Program-made: the position numbers and the translations under genes
Assembly: GCA_041752735.1 (NCBI GenBank)
Contig: JBGSVW010000035.1
Coordinates: forward strand, 98,605 to 162,604
Direction: 5' to 3'
Length of the DNA: 64,000 nucleotides
Origin: UBA1422 sp041752735
Lineage (GTDB): Bacteria; Bacillota; Clostridia; Peptostreptococcales; Anaerovoracaceae
Part shown: positions 15,856 through 24,610 of the stretch, piece after piece
Numbering within the stretch: position 1 is the first letter of the stretch
Layout of the letters: each line of letters opens with the position of its first letter
Notes under the pieces: model-generated
What the model was told of the DNA's origin: nothing
Database searches by the model: none
Seen by the model: only the letters and a program-made list of their open reading frames with translations

Positions 15856-18438
15856 ATGAATCTAGAAAAATTTACAGACAAAGCCAGAGATGCCATGGTT
15901 GAATGCCAAAATATCGGCATACAGGAAGGCCATCAGCAACTGGATGGGGAACACCTTCATCTCGCTTTAATGCTACAACAAGATGGGTTGATTCCAAAAC
16001 TAATTAAATACATGGAAATTGAACCTGCAAAAATTGTTGGAGATTTGGAAGCACGTATTGAACAACTTCCTAGAGTTTCTGGCGGAGATGAGCAGATATA
16101 TACGACTCGTCGCCTAAATCAGCTGTTAATTAATTCGGAAAAGTATGCAGAATCCTTTAAAGATGAATTCATCAGCGTGGAACATATCTATCTGGCTTTG
16201 CTTGAGGAGAGGGGAACCCCGTCAGAAAAAATCTTTCAGAAGTATGGGATTAATAAAGAAAAATTCCTGGCGGCGCTGACCACCGTTCGTGGTAATAAAA
16301 AAGTTACAACCCAAAATCCAGAGGAACAATACGAAGCCCTACAGAAGTATGGTAGAGACCTGGTTGAAATGGCACGGGAAGGGAAGTTGGATCCGGTGAT
16401 TGGCCGAGATGAAGAAATCCGCCATGTCATACAGATTCTTTCTCGAAGAACTAAAAACAATCCAGTACTCATTGGAGAACCTGGAGTAGGCAAAACCGCC
16501 GTAGTGGAAGGACTGGCACAGCGTATCATCAATGGTGACGTGCCGGAAGGTTTAAAAAATAAAACCATTTATGCATTGGATATGGGTTCTCTGATTGCAG
16601 GTGCTAAATTTCGTGGTGAGTTTGAAGAGAGGCTTAAAGCGGTGTTAAGCGAAATTGAAAAATCAGAAGGCAAAATCATTTTATTTATCGATGAAATCCA
16701 CAATATCGTCGGTGCCGGTAAGGCAGAAGGCGCGATGGATGCGGGCAATTTGTTGAAACCCAAACTTGCTCGTGGTGAATTGCATTGTATTGGTGCTACC
16801 ACCTTGGACGAATATCGAAAAAATATCGAAAAGGATGCAGCATTAGAGCGACGTTTCCAAAAGGTCTTGGTTGACCAACCTACGTTGGAGGATACCATTT
16901 CAATCTTGCGTGGTCTAAAAGAACGGTTTGAAACCCATCATGGCGTGCGGATTACCGACAATGCCTTAATCGCTTGTGCAACCTTGTCCGATCGATACAT
17001 CAGCGACCGCTTCCTGCCGGATAAAGCCATCGATTTGATGGACGAAGCAGCATCTAAAATCCGTACCGAAATCGATAGCATGCCCGCTGAGCTAGACCAA
17101 ATTTTTCGAAAAATTATGCAACTGGAAATCGAAAAGCAAGCCCTAGGGAAAGAAAAGGATGAAGCTTCCCATAAGCGACTGCAAATCATAGAAAAAGAAT
17201 TGGCAGACCTGAAGACAGAGAACGATGCCATGCGAACTCAATGGGAAAGTGAAAAGCGGGCCATCGGTGAGCTGAAAAATACCAAAGAGCAAATCGAGGA
17301 GGTGAAACTTCAAATTGAAGAAGCCGAGCGACAATATGATTTGGAAAAACTGGCCCAACTAAAATATGGCATCTTGCCTGACCTGGAAAAGAAATTGGTC
17401 AAGGATACTAAAAGCGCAGATGAAGCCGAAGGATCCAGACTGCTAAAAGAAGAAGTAACGGTGGAAGAAATCGCGGACGTGGTTTCCAAATGGACGGGGA
17501 TTCCGGTCAACAAACTGGTGGAAACCGAAAAAGAACGCCTATTGAAATTGCCTGAAATCTTACATGAACGTGTCATAGGTCAGGATGAAGGAATTAAGGC
17601 TGTATCCGAGGCAGTGCTCCGCGCACGGGCAGGTCTGAAGGATGCAAGTAAACCCATGGGCTCCTTTATTTTCCTTGGGCCAACCGGCGTGGGTAAAACG
17701 GAATTGGCTAAAGCACTTTCGGAGGCCTTGTTTGACTCAGACAAAAATATGATTCGTATCGACATGTCGGAATATATGGAAAAACATTCAGTGTCCAGAC
17801 TGGTTGGCTCGCCGCCGGGTTATGTTGGATACGACGAAGGAGGGCAACTGACAGAGGCAGTCAGAAGAAGGCCTTACAGTGTCATTTTGTTTGACGAGAT
17901 CGAAAAAGCGCACCCCGATGTTTTCAATATCTTATTACAGTTGCTAGATGATGGGCGTTTGACAGACAATCAAGGCAGAACCGTGGATTTCAAAAACACT
18001 TTAATCATCATGACTTCCAATATTGGGAGTATGTATCTGATTGAGAATATCAAAGAGGATGGCAGCATCGATCAATCGGTTCGTGAACAAGTTGTGGAAG
18101 AAATGAAAAAACATTTCCGTCCGGAATTTGTCAACCGTATTGATGATATCGTCGTATTCACACCGTTGACCGAGAAGGAAATTGTGAAAATCATAGAGAT
18201 TTCCATGAAAGACATTGAATCCAGATTAGCAGATAGGAATATCACCCTAAAACTGACGGATGGCAGCAAAGCAAGAATTGCAAAAGAGGCATACTCACCG
18301 CTTTATGGTGCTCGACCGGTGAAACGTTATTTACAGAAGTATATCGAAACCGAAATCGCCAGGAAAATCATCAGTGGTGAAATCAAGCCGGGGGAAGAAG
18401 TCGTAATCGATGAAAAAACCCACTTTGGTGACCAGTAA
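15856..18438 (+). CDS. clpB: ATP-dependent chaperone ClpB
   Basis: Hexameric AAA+ disaggregase, 860 aa, that rescues aggregated proteins together with DnaK/DnaJ. It has the Clp N-domain (about 1-145), a first ATPase domain with Walker A GEPGVGKT near 205 and Walker B LFIDEIH, the long coiled-coil M-domain (about 400-525) that separates ClpB from ClpC, a second ATPase with GPTGVGKT near 605, and a C-terminal D2 small domain. ATG 15856 is taken because AAGGAGGTGA sits directly upstream; an earlier GTG overlaps that site. Control by CIRCE/HrcA is predicted. Confidence 0.96.
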   Translation: MNLEKFTDKARDAMVECQNIGIQEGHQQLDGEHLHLALMLQQDGLIPKLIKYMEIEPAKIVGDLEARIEQLPRVSGGDEQIYTTRRLNQLLINSEKYAESFKDEFISVEHIYLALLEERGTPSEKIFQKYGINKEKFLAALTTVRGNKKVTTQNPEEQYEALQKYGRDLVEMAREGKLDPVIGRDEEIRHVIQILSRRTKNNPVLIGEPGVGKTAVVEGLAQRIINGDVPEGLKNKTIYALDMGSLIAGAKFRGEFEERLKAVLSEIEKSEGKIILFIDEIHNIVGAGKAEGAMDAGNLLKPKLARGELHCIGATTLDEYRKNIEKDAALERRFQKVLVDQPTLEDTISILRGLKERFETHHGVRITDNALIACATLSDRYISDRFLPDKAIDLMDEAASKIRTEIDSMPAELDQIFRKIMQLEIEKQALGKEKDEASHKRLQIIEKELADLKTENDAMRTQWESEKRAIGELKNTKEQIEEVKLQIEEAERQYDLEKLAQLKYGILPDLEKKLVKDTKSADEAEGSRLLKEEVTVEEIADVVSKWTGIPVNKLVETEKERLLKLPEILHERVIGQDEGIKAVSEAVLRARAGLKDASKPMGSFIFLGPTGVGKTELAKALSEALFDSDKNMIRIDMSEYMEKHSVSRLVGSPPGYVGYDEGGQLTEAVRRRPYSVILFDEIEKAHPDVFNILLQLLDDGRLTDNQGRTVDFKNTLIIMTSNIGSMYLIENIKEDGSIDQSVREQVVEEMKKHFRPEFVNRIDDIVVFTPLTEKEIVKIIEISMKDIESRLADRNITLKLTDGSKARIAKEAYSPLYGARPVKRYLQKYIETEIARKIISGEIKPGEEVVIDEKTHFGDQ

Positions 18439-18465
18439 ACCTGTACCAAGGTGGGTTTGAAAACC
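18417..18465 (+). terminator. Hairpin at the end of clpB, possible weak terminator
   Basis: A 13-bp stem with one G-U pair (AACCCAC-TTTGGT against ACCAAGGTGGGTT) spans the clpB stop codon. Only three T residues follow, so termination may be partial. Confidence 0.5.
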
Positions 18466-18505
18466 GTTAACATTCAATTACATTTCAATTACATAGAAAC
18501 ACACT

Positions 18506-19171
18506 TTATGGTCGGTGTCTGGCCTTGGAATGGTCCATGTGGATTTCCATTGCCCGGACGCCGGCTTCTACGTCCTTGTCAATAAATGCCTGGAAAATAT
18601 CGCGGTGCTCTTTTAAAACTGTTTGTAGATATTCTTCTTTTTCATCGAAAGTTCGACGTCCATGCCGGATATACGCCTGGTAGGAGGAGAGAAGATGGGC
18701 AAGCATCCTGTTGTGGGAAGCCTTATAAATGGTCTGGTGAAAGTTCACGTTGATATTCAGCATTTTCTCCACATCATTTTTCATGGTATAGAATTCCATG
18801 AAATCAAAGGTTTCTTCCAACTGCGCCATTTCTTCGTCGGTAATCCTCTCAATTGCCCAGCGCACTGCCTGGACCTCATAAATTTTGCGAAGAATAAACA
18901 TATCGTCCATATCTCTGGCTGAAAGCCCCAATACGTAAGCACCCCGGTTAGGGATCATCTCAACCAGACCTTCCATTTCCAACTGTAACAGCGCTTCGCG
19001 AACCGGTGTCCTGCTAACCTTATACTCATCGCAAATAGACTGTTCGATAAGCTTATGATCCTTCTTCAACTTATCAGATAAAATATCCTCTTTAATCCGA
19101 TTAAAGAGATCGGTGGATAAAGGAGCAGCTGTGGTTTTTACGCCGGTCAAGTCATTTTTTGTGATTGGCAT
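18506..19171 (-). CDS. GntR-family transcriptional regulator, FCD subgroup
   Basis: DNA-binding regulator of 221 aa. The N-terminal winged helix (about 20-85) contains the recognition region YKVSRTPVREALLQLEMEGLV. The C-terminal all-helical FCD domain (about 95-215) binds small carboxylates in many relatives, with metal-ligand candidates in NVNFHQTIYKASHN and the late EHRDIF and EIHMDHS histidines. It is the last gene of the aconitase-isocitrate dehydrogenase operon, 32 bp after idh. It probably controls that operon, perhaps sensing citrate or a related acid, through the palindrome at 22299-22324. Specificity is inferred. Confidence 0.88.
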   Translation of the reverse strand: MPITKNDLTGVKTTAAPLSTDLFNRIKEDILSDKLKKDHKLIEQSICDEYKVSRTPVREALLQLEMEGLVEMIPNRGAYVLGLSARDMDDMFILRKIYEVQAVRWAIERITDEEMAQLEETFDFMEFYTMKNDVEKMLNINVNFHQTIYKASHNRMLAHLLSSYQAYIRHGRRTFDEKEEYLQTVLKEHRDIFQAFIDKDVEAGVRAMEIHMDHSKARHRP

Positions 19172-19203
19172 CGTATTTCACCTATTTCTTATGAGGGTAC
19201 CCG

Positions 19204-20343
19204 TTAGGATATCTTTGATAAAATATAATCTGCGAACTGCTCACCGGTGGCACCGTCGCCGCGCCCTGTGATGATCAGTTTCTTCTCCGTCACGGTGCAT
19301 TCTTCAATGGCTGCATATAACTGGTCAGCCTTATCTTGATATCCGATATGGGAAAGCAACATGGCTCCGGCGCGAATGACACTGCATGGATCAGCATATT
19401 TGTCACGACCTTCTTCTACCATTCTTGGTGCTGAGCCGTGAATTGCCTCAAACATGGCGTATCGCTTGCCAATGTTTGCGCTACCGGCAGTTCCTACACC
19501 CCCTTGGAATTCAGCCGCTTCATCGGTAAGAATATCCCCATACAGGTTGGGTAGAATCATAACCTGGAATTGGGTTCGCCGTTTGGTATCAACCAACTTG
19601 GCTGTCATTATATCGATGTACCAGTCGTCTACTTCAATTCCCGGATATTCTGAACCAATTCGCTTGCAAACTTCCAGGAACTTCCCGTCTGTGGTTTTTA
19701 CGACATTGGCTTTTGTGACGATGGTCACTCGTTTTTTATTATTGGCATTTGCATAGTCAAAGGCAAGTTTGGCAATCCGTTCTGTCCCCTGGGTGGTAAT
19801 CACACGAAAATCAATAGCTAGGTCCTCTTGGATGGTGACGCCTTGACTGCCCATAGCATAAAGGCATTCAGTGTTTTCCCGGAAGAAAGTCCAGTCCACA
19901 CCTTGATCTTCAATTTTGACCGGACGTACGTTGGCAAACAAATCCAGTTCTTTTCTCATTGCCACGTTGGCACTTTCCACATTTGCCCAGACATCACCTT
20001 TCCGTGGTGTGGTAGTAGGCCCTTTTAATAGAACATGGCATTTTTTTATTTCTGTAAGTACATCATCGGGGATGGCTTTGCCCACAGCCGCCCTTTTTTC
20101 TATGGTCAGCCCGTCAATCACCCGAAACTCAACTTTGCCTTTGGCAACTTCTTCTGCCAAAAGGGTAGTGAGGACCTTGTGAGCGTTGGCGGTGATGGCC
20201 GGACCGATGCCGTCGCCACCGATGATGCCTATGATGATGGTCTCTTGTGCCTGATAATCAATAAAGTCCGAAGATTCCTTCATTTTTTCGATTCTGGCCA
20301 ATTGGGCCGCTACGATGTTTTCAAACTGCTGCATATAATCCAT
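19204..20343 (-). CDS. icd: Isocitrate/isopropylmalate dehydrogenase family, probable isocitrate dehydrogenase
   Basis: Beta-decarboxylating dehydrogenase of 379 aa. The IDH/IMDH core shows GGDGIGP near residue 43, the substrate loop LLKGPTTTPRKG near 107, FRENTECLYAMG near 155, and the metal-binding NLYGDILTDEAAEFQGGVG near 275. Lying 4 bp behind aconitase makes isocitrate the likely substrate, giving 2-oxoglutarate, CO2 and NAD(P)H; 3-isopropylmalate or homoisocitrate are less likely because no leuCD/leuA is present. AAGGAG precedes the ATG. An N-terminal extension of about 35 residues before the core is present. Confidence 0.88.
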   Translation of the reverse strand: MDYMQQFENIVAAQLARIEKMKESSDFIDYQAQETIIIGIIGGDGIGPAITANAHKVLTTLLAEEVAKGKVEFRVIDGLTIEKRAAVGKAIPDDVLTEIKKCHVLLKGPTTTPRKGDVWANVESANVAMRKELDLFANVRPVKIEDQGVDWTFFRENTECLYAMGSQGVTIQEDLAIDFRVITTQGTERIAKLAFDYANANNKKRVTIVTKANVVKTTDGKFLEVCKRIGSEYPGIEVDDWYIDIMTAKLVDTKRRTQFQVMILPNLYGDILTDEAAEFQGGVGTAGSANIGKRYAMFEAIHGSAPRMVEEGRDKYADPCSVIRAGAMLLSHIGYQDKADQLYAAIEECTVTEKKLIITGRGDGATGEQFADYILSKIS

Positions 20344-20347
20344 GGAA

Positions 20348-22270
20348 TTATTCTCCTTTTATTTGGTTGATTTTGCCGCCGGCGAGGATGATTTCCTTTT
20401 CAGGCTGGGTGAGACGTGCATTAACATTGTAGACTTTGCCGGTTTCCTTATTTGTAACAGAAACAATTTCATTCTCCATTTGAGCCACAGCACTTTTCAG
20501 TTCTAAAGTTTGTCCGATGGCGAAGTCGTTATAATCCGTTGGATTGACAAAGGTCATGGGAATAATCCCACTGTTGATTAGATTGGATCGATGGATTCTG
20601 GCAAATGATTTGGCAATGACGAACTTCACACCCAAATATAGGGGGGCAAGGGCGGCATGCTCCCGACTGCTTCCCTGACCATAGTTTTCTCCTCCGATGA
20701 TTGCAACAGCGCCCAATTCCTTGCATCGAGCCGCAAATGCAGGATCTATTTTTTCAAAACAAAAGTTGGACAAGTAAGGCACGTTTGATCGGTAAGGTAG
20801 CAAGCGGGAGTCGGAAGGCATAATGTCGTCAGTGGTGATGTTATCACCACCAACCAAGGCCACACGAACCGATAAATCACCATCAAGTCTTTGGTTTCGG
20901 GGAAAAGGCTTGATATTTGGGCCCATTTCCACGGGAGTGTTGGTTGAATTGCAATCGGTTGGATAGACGATAAAGTTATCATTTGCCGGGAAATCCGTTT
21001 CGTCAATGATGGGCATAGAAACGCCCGATGAGCTACCGTCGGTCAGTACACCGCGAATCGCGGAAATCGCTGCAGTTTCTGGACTGACCAGATATACATC
21101 TGCGTCGAGGGTGCCACTTCTGCCTTTGAAGTTTCGGTTGAAGGTACGAAGCGAGACAGCCCCGGATTTTGGGGATTGACCCATACCGATGCATGGTCCG
21201 CAAGCGTTTTCGATAATTCTTGCACCAGATGCAATTAAAACAGCAAGCGCACCATTTTCAGCCATTTTGGTAAGAATTTTGCTGGAACCCGGAGAAATGA
21301 CAAGGCTTACATCAGGGTGTACTTTATTTCCCTTGAGTATTTCAGCTACTTTCATTAAATCCGAATAGGATGAATTGGTGCAACTGCCGATGGCCACTTG
21401 GTCCACCTTGATTTCGCCGATGCTTGCCACAGTGGCTACGTTGTCCGGGCTATGTGGTTTGGCTGCCATGGGGACAAGACCTGACAAGTCAATGCTGACA
21501 TATTCATCATAAAATGCATCATGGTCTGCAGTCATTGGAATATAATCTTGCGGACGACCCTGAGACTCGAGATATGCTTGGGTGTTTTCATCGCTTGGAA
21601 AAATTGACGTGGTAGCACCAAGCTCCGCGCCCATGTTTGTGATGGTTGCACGGTCCGTAACGGAAAGAGATTTTACGCCTTCCCCAGTATATTCAATGAT
21701 TTTGCCCACACCGCCCTTGACGGTCAATATTTCAAGAACCTTCAGAATGACATCCTTTGCGGAAACCCAAGGACAGAGCCTACCGGTTAGTTGGACTGCT
21801 AAAACTTTTGGTACGCTTAGGGTATAGGTCCCCTTTGCCATGGCCACGGCCACATCCAAACCACCGGCACCGATAGCAATCATTCCTAAACCGCCACCTG
21901 TGGGCGTATGGCTATCAGAACCCAGAAGCGTCTTGCCGGGTTTTCCGTAGTTTTCAAGATGTAATTGGTGACAAATTCCATTTCCGGGCTTGGAGAACAA
22001 AACGCCATGTCGTTTAGCTACACTCTGAATAAAAGCGTGATCATCCGCATTTTCAAAGCCGGTTTGAAGTGTGTTGTGGTCTATATAGGCGACTGAACAT
22101 TGGGTTTTAACCTGATCTACATCCATGGCTTCCAATTGCAGGTAAACCATTGTCCCTGTAGAATCTTGGGTCAGCGTCTGATCCATTTTGATGGTGATGG
22201 CTTCTCCGGGAGTTAAGCTACCTTCCACCAAATGTTCCGCTAATATCTTATATGCCAGTGATTTTCCCAT
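20348..22270 (-). CDS. Aconitate hydratase (short, about 640-residue type)
   Basis: Iron-sulfur enzyme converting citrate to isocitrate. The [4Fe-4S] cysteines are visible as GSCTNSS (about residue 297) and ACGPCIGMG (about 357-360). Early HH-type residues occur in LLGSDSHTPTGGG (about 117), and the swivel domain carries NYGQGSSREHAAL near 555. At 640 aa it is the compact form common in Clostridia and some proteobacteria, shorter than AcnA (about 890). First gene of an operon with idh and a GntR regulator, with a palindromic operator on its promoter. No citrate synthase is in the window. Confidence 0.92.
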   Translation of the reverse strand: MGKSLAYKILAEHLVEGSLTPGEAITIKMDQTLTQDSTGTMVYLQLEAMDVDQVKTQCSVAYIDHNTLQTGFENADDHAFIQSVAKRHGVLFSKPGNGICHQLHLENYGKPGKTLLGSDSHTPTGGGLGMIAIGAGGLDVAVAMAKGTYTLSVPKVLAVQLTGRLCPWVSAKDVILKVLEILTVKGGVGKIIEYTGEGVKSLSVTDRATITNMGAELGATTSIFPSDENTQAYLESQGRPQDYIPMTADHDAFYDEYVSIDLSGLVPMAAKPHSPDNVATVASIGEIKVDQVAIGSCTNSSYSDLMKVAEILKGNKVHPDVSLVISPGSSKILTKMAENGALAVLIASGARIIENACGPCIGMGQSPKSGAVSLRTFNRNFKGRSGTLDADVYLVSPETAAISAIRGVLTDGSSSGVSMPIIDETDFPANDNFIVYPTDCNSTNTPVEMGPNIKPFPRNQRLDGDLSVRVALVGGDNITTDDIMPSDSRLLPYRSNVPYLSNFCFEKIDPAFAARCKELGAVAIIGGENYGQGSSREHAALAPLYLGVKFVIAKSFARIHRSNLINSGIIPMTFVNPTDYNDFAIGQTLELKSAVAQMENEIVSVTNKETGKVYNVNARLTQPEKEIILAGGKINQIKGE

Positions 22271-22298
22271 TTACGGTTCCTCCATACATTACTTGTTT

Positions 22299-22324
22299 CA
22301 TATTGTATACAATTATACAATATG
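22299..22324 (-). promoter_or_regulatory. 26-bp palindromic operator of the aconitase operon
   Basis: CATATTGTATA-N4-TATACAATATG is a perfect 11-bp inverted repeat. It also contains the 12-bp palindrome ATTGTATACAAT, the type of site bound by FCD-subgroup GntR proteins. It covers the -10 and start region of the acn promoter. The regulator at 18506-19171 is the obvious candidate to bind it. Confidence 0.8.
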
Positions 22325-22340
22325 AACAATCCAAAATCAA
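22312..22340 (-). promoter_or_regulatory. Promoter of the acn-idh-gntR operon
   Basis: On the minus strand TTGATT (22340-22335), a 17-bp spacer and TATAAT (22317-22312). The TATAAT lies inside the palindrome at 22299-22324. Confidence 0.78.
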
Positions 22341-22485
22341 TAGTATGTAAGTGGAAATACCAAGATTTATGAAGTTTTATTTTTAAAAAGGCTGGGTAAT
22401 AGGTATGTAATTAAATTAAACCTTGTGATATAATTATCAAGACTAACAAGGGCCTTTGGCCTTGAAAAAACCGGGAGGTAAAATT

Positions 22486-23043
22486 ATGATAGATTATGAT
22501 TATTTAGACTGGGGCGTAGGTCTTCCAATCGAAGATGATTTCAAAAAAATTGAGTACCGCGAGCAGGCAAAATTTAATTTTTTCGAAGTGGATACAGACG
22601 AGGTGCTGTATGAAGAAGGCAAAGAAGAAAATGGTTATGACGTCTGGTATCTTCAGTTGCCCACCGAAAAAACCTGGGTGGAAGATTCAGATCAAGTAAT
22701 GAACCGAAGGTTGGAACTGGAACGCCAAGTTGCTGATTATGCGGCCAGCATAGTGCCGGGTCACGAGCTATGGCGACGAGGAACCAGTGTGTTTTTAGAC
22801 GCTTTTTTACTTGAACCGATCAGCGATATCACTGAAACCAAGTATGACAATGTTTTGTTGCTTGCCTCCGAAGACACACGTCAGACACCTATGGCTGTGA
22901 TATGGGAAATGGTCCCCGCTAGTAAACGCAATATTTTAATGAACGTACAGCGGGCAGGCAAAAAAATATACGGTGTGGTCAACGCTAAATATTGCTCGGC
23001 AGGTGATGGACTACTTTGTTTGGAGGTTTACGGCAAAAAATAA
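22486..23043 (+). CDS. Hypothetical protein
   Basis: Acidic soluble protein of 185 aa that I do not recognise. It has no signal peptide or membrane segment. It starts MIDYDYLDWGVGLP with GGGAGGT 6 bases upstream, so the ATG at 22486 is chosen over an earlier TTG. Visible features are an acidic first third and a later hydrophobic VLLLASEDTRQTPMAVIWEM stretch near residue 125. An extended -10 (TGATATAAT, 22426-22434) lies about 50 bp upstream. A strong terminator follows, so it is a single-gene unit. No function is proposed. Confidence 0.8.
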   Translation: MIDYDYLDWGVGLPIEDDFKKIEYREQAKFNFFEVDTDEVLYEEGKEENGYDVWYLQLPTEKTWVEDSDQVMNRRLELERQVADYAASIVPGHELWRRGTSVFLDAFLLEPISDITETKYDNVLLLASEDTRQTPMAVIWEMVPASKRNILMNVQRAGKKIYGVVNAKYCSAGDGLLCLEVYGKK

Positions 23044-23055
23044 AAACGTTTTCAT

Positions 23056-23086
23056 GGAGGGTGTCTTTACAGATGCCCTCTTTTTT
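23056..23086 (+). terminator. Rho-independent terminator after the 22486 gene
   Basis: GAGGG-TG-TCT pairs with AGA-TG-CCCTC around a TTAC loop, followed by six T residues. Confidence 0.9.
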
Positions 23087-23129
23087 CATTTTAGGTTCTG
23101 TGGTATAGTGATAGCCATTGGAGGATGCC

Positions 23130-24014
23130 ATGCTTGGATACGTTACAACCGAAAAGCAAGAGTTGAAGCTACGGGAATATGAAATTTATCGCGGATATTA
23201 TTGTGGTGTCTGCAAATCCATTGGCAAACGGTATGGGCAAATCCCCAGACTGGCCTTAAGTTATGATGCAGCATTTCTTGCCATGGTCTTGGCTAGCTTA
23301 AGCAATGAACCGGATTTGGTTTCAAAAGAGCACTGCATCATTCACCCTATCAAAAAAAACACGGCAATCAGAAACGAAGCCATCGACTATGCGGCTGATG
23401 TTATGCTGATTCTTACCTGGCATAAACTGCAGGATGACGCGAATGATGAAAAGAAAACATCCGCCAAGGCAGCCCTCGCTTTGATGAAACCACTTTACAA
23501 AAAACTTCGGAAGTCCAGAGGAATTCTTTGTGATGAAATAGGTGACAATCTTCGAGAAATGGCCCAATTAGAAAAATGCAAAAGCAATAATCTGGATAAG
23601 GTATCGGAGATGTTTGCAAAGATACTTGAAACAGTATTCTTATCGGGTCCTAGGTTAGCGGATAATGACACCCAAAGAGTATTGGGAAGACTGGGATACC
23701 ATCTGGGGAAATGGATTTATCTGATGGATGCCTGGGACGATTTGGAGGATAATATCAAGACCGGAGCATATAACCCGCTGATCTATCGTTATGAATACGA
23801 CGGAGCAGAGCCACCGAAGGCATTTCGGGAACGGATCAAAGACACTTGCGAGTGGCATCTGTTGGTCTGTTGCGAAGAAATGGGAAAAGCACTGGATTTG
23901 CTTGAAATAAAAAAAAATAGCGGTATAATAGAGAACATAGTGTATTTGGGACTTTTAAGAAGAACCGAAAAAGTCCTTGGAAAGGAAGAGAATAGCAATG
24001 GGGAATCCCTATGA
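23130..24014 (+). CDS. DUF5685 family protein
   Basis: Protein of 294 aa that begins MLGYVTTEKQELKLREYEIY and carries YYCGVCKSIGKRYG near residue 26, the hallmark of DUF5685, a clostridial family of unknown function. The rest looks mostly helical and includes WIYLMDAWDDLEDNIKTGAYNP near 205, reminiscent of Asp-rich prenyltransferase-like folds, though that similarity is only suggestive. GGAGG lies 6 bases before the ATG. The reading frame overlaps the following DnaJ-domain gene by 17 bp, so the two are coupled. Confidence 0.82.
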   Translation: MLGYVTTEKQELKLREYEIYRGYYCGVCKSIGKRYGQIPRLALSYDAAFLAMVLASLSNEPDLVSKEHCIIHPIKKNTAIRNEAIDYAADVMLILTWHKLQDDANDEKKTSAKAALALMKPLYKKLRKSRGILCDEIGDNLREMAQLEKCKSNNLDKVSEMFAKILETVFLSGPRLADNDTQRVLGRLGYHLGKWIYLMDAWDDLEDNIKTGAYNPLIYRYEYDGAEPPKAFRERIKDTCEWHLLVCCEEMGKALDLLEIKKNSGIIENIVYLGLLRRTEKVLGKEENSNGESL

Positions 24015-24600
24015 AATACTGGGCGTAAAAGAAAGCGCTACCGATGAAGAAATCAAAGCGGCATATAAAGTGCTGGTCAAAAAATACCACCCAGACAGAC
24101 ATGCTAACAATCCGTTGGAGGATTTGGCCGAAGAGAAACTTCGCCAAGTAAACCTGGCCTATGATGAAATCATGGATATGAGAAAAGGCAAAACATCCAA
24201 TACCTATGGTGGTGCCAGCGGATCCGGCGCTTACGGTGGTCGCCGTACCACAGTGAGTCCGGAATTTGTCGAAGTCAGACGGGATATTGATGCAAACCGC
24301 CTGAATGAAGCGGCTGCCAAATTGCAACGAGTGCAAACCCGGACAGCCGAATGGATTTTTTTAGATGGAATGATTTCCTACCGCAAGGGATGGTATGATG
24401 ACGCTATCAGCAAAATTCAGCAAGCCGTCTATATGGATCCACAGAACGCAGAGTATAACCAAGCCTTGAACGGACTAAAGAACGCAGGGCAGGGGTATAG
24501 GAATACAGCATACGGCAGAGGATACAGATCAAATGATGATATGCTCTGTACAGCATGCCAGTTATATTTGTGCGCAGATTGCTGTTGTGACTGCATCTAA
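23998..24600 (+). CDS. DnaJ-domain protein with a cysteine-rich C-terminal tail
   Basis: Co-chaperone-like protein of 200 aa. A complete J-domain is at about residues 3-68 with the DnaK-stimulating HPD motif (KKYHPDRH near 36). A Gly/Ser/Tyr/Arg linker follows (about 75-90), then a helical repeat-like region with FLDGMISYRKGWYDDAI (tetratricopeptide-like, about 105-165). The last 17 residues hold seven cysteines (CTACQLYLCADCCCDC), suggesting metal or lipid attachment. It lacks the zinc-finger and client domains of true DnaJ. It lies inside the DUF5685-DnaJ-membrane protein trio. Confidence 0.87.
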   Translation: MGNPYEILGVKESATDEEIKAAYKVLVKKYHPDRHANNPLEDLAEEKLRQVNLAYDEIMDMRKGKTSNTYGGASGSGAYGGRRTTVSPEFVEVRRDIDANRLNEAAAKLQRVQTRTAEWIFLDGMISYRKGWYDDAISKIQQAVYMDPQNAEYNQALNGLKNAGQGYRNTAYGRGYRSNDDMLCTACQLYLCADCCCDCI

Positions 24601-24610
24601 AGGAGCATCC

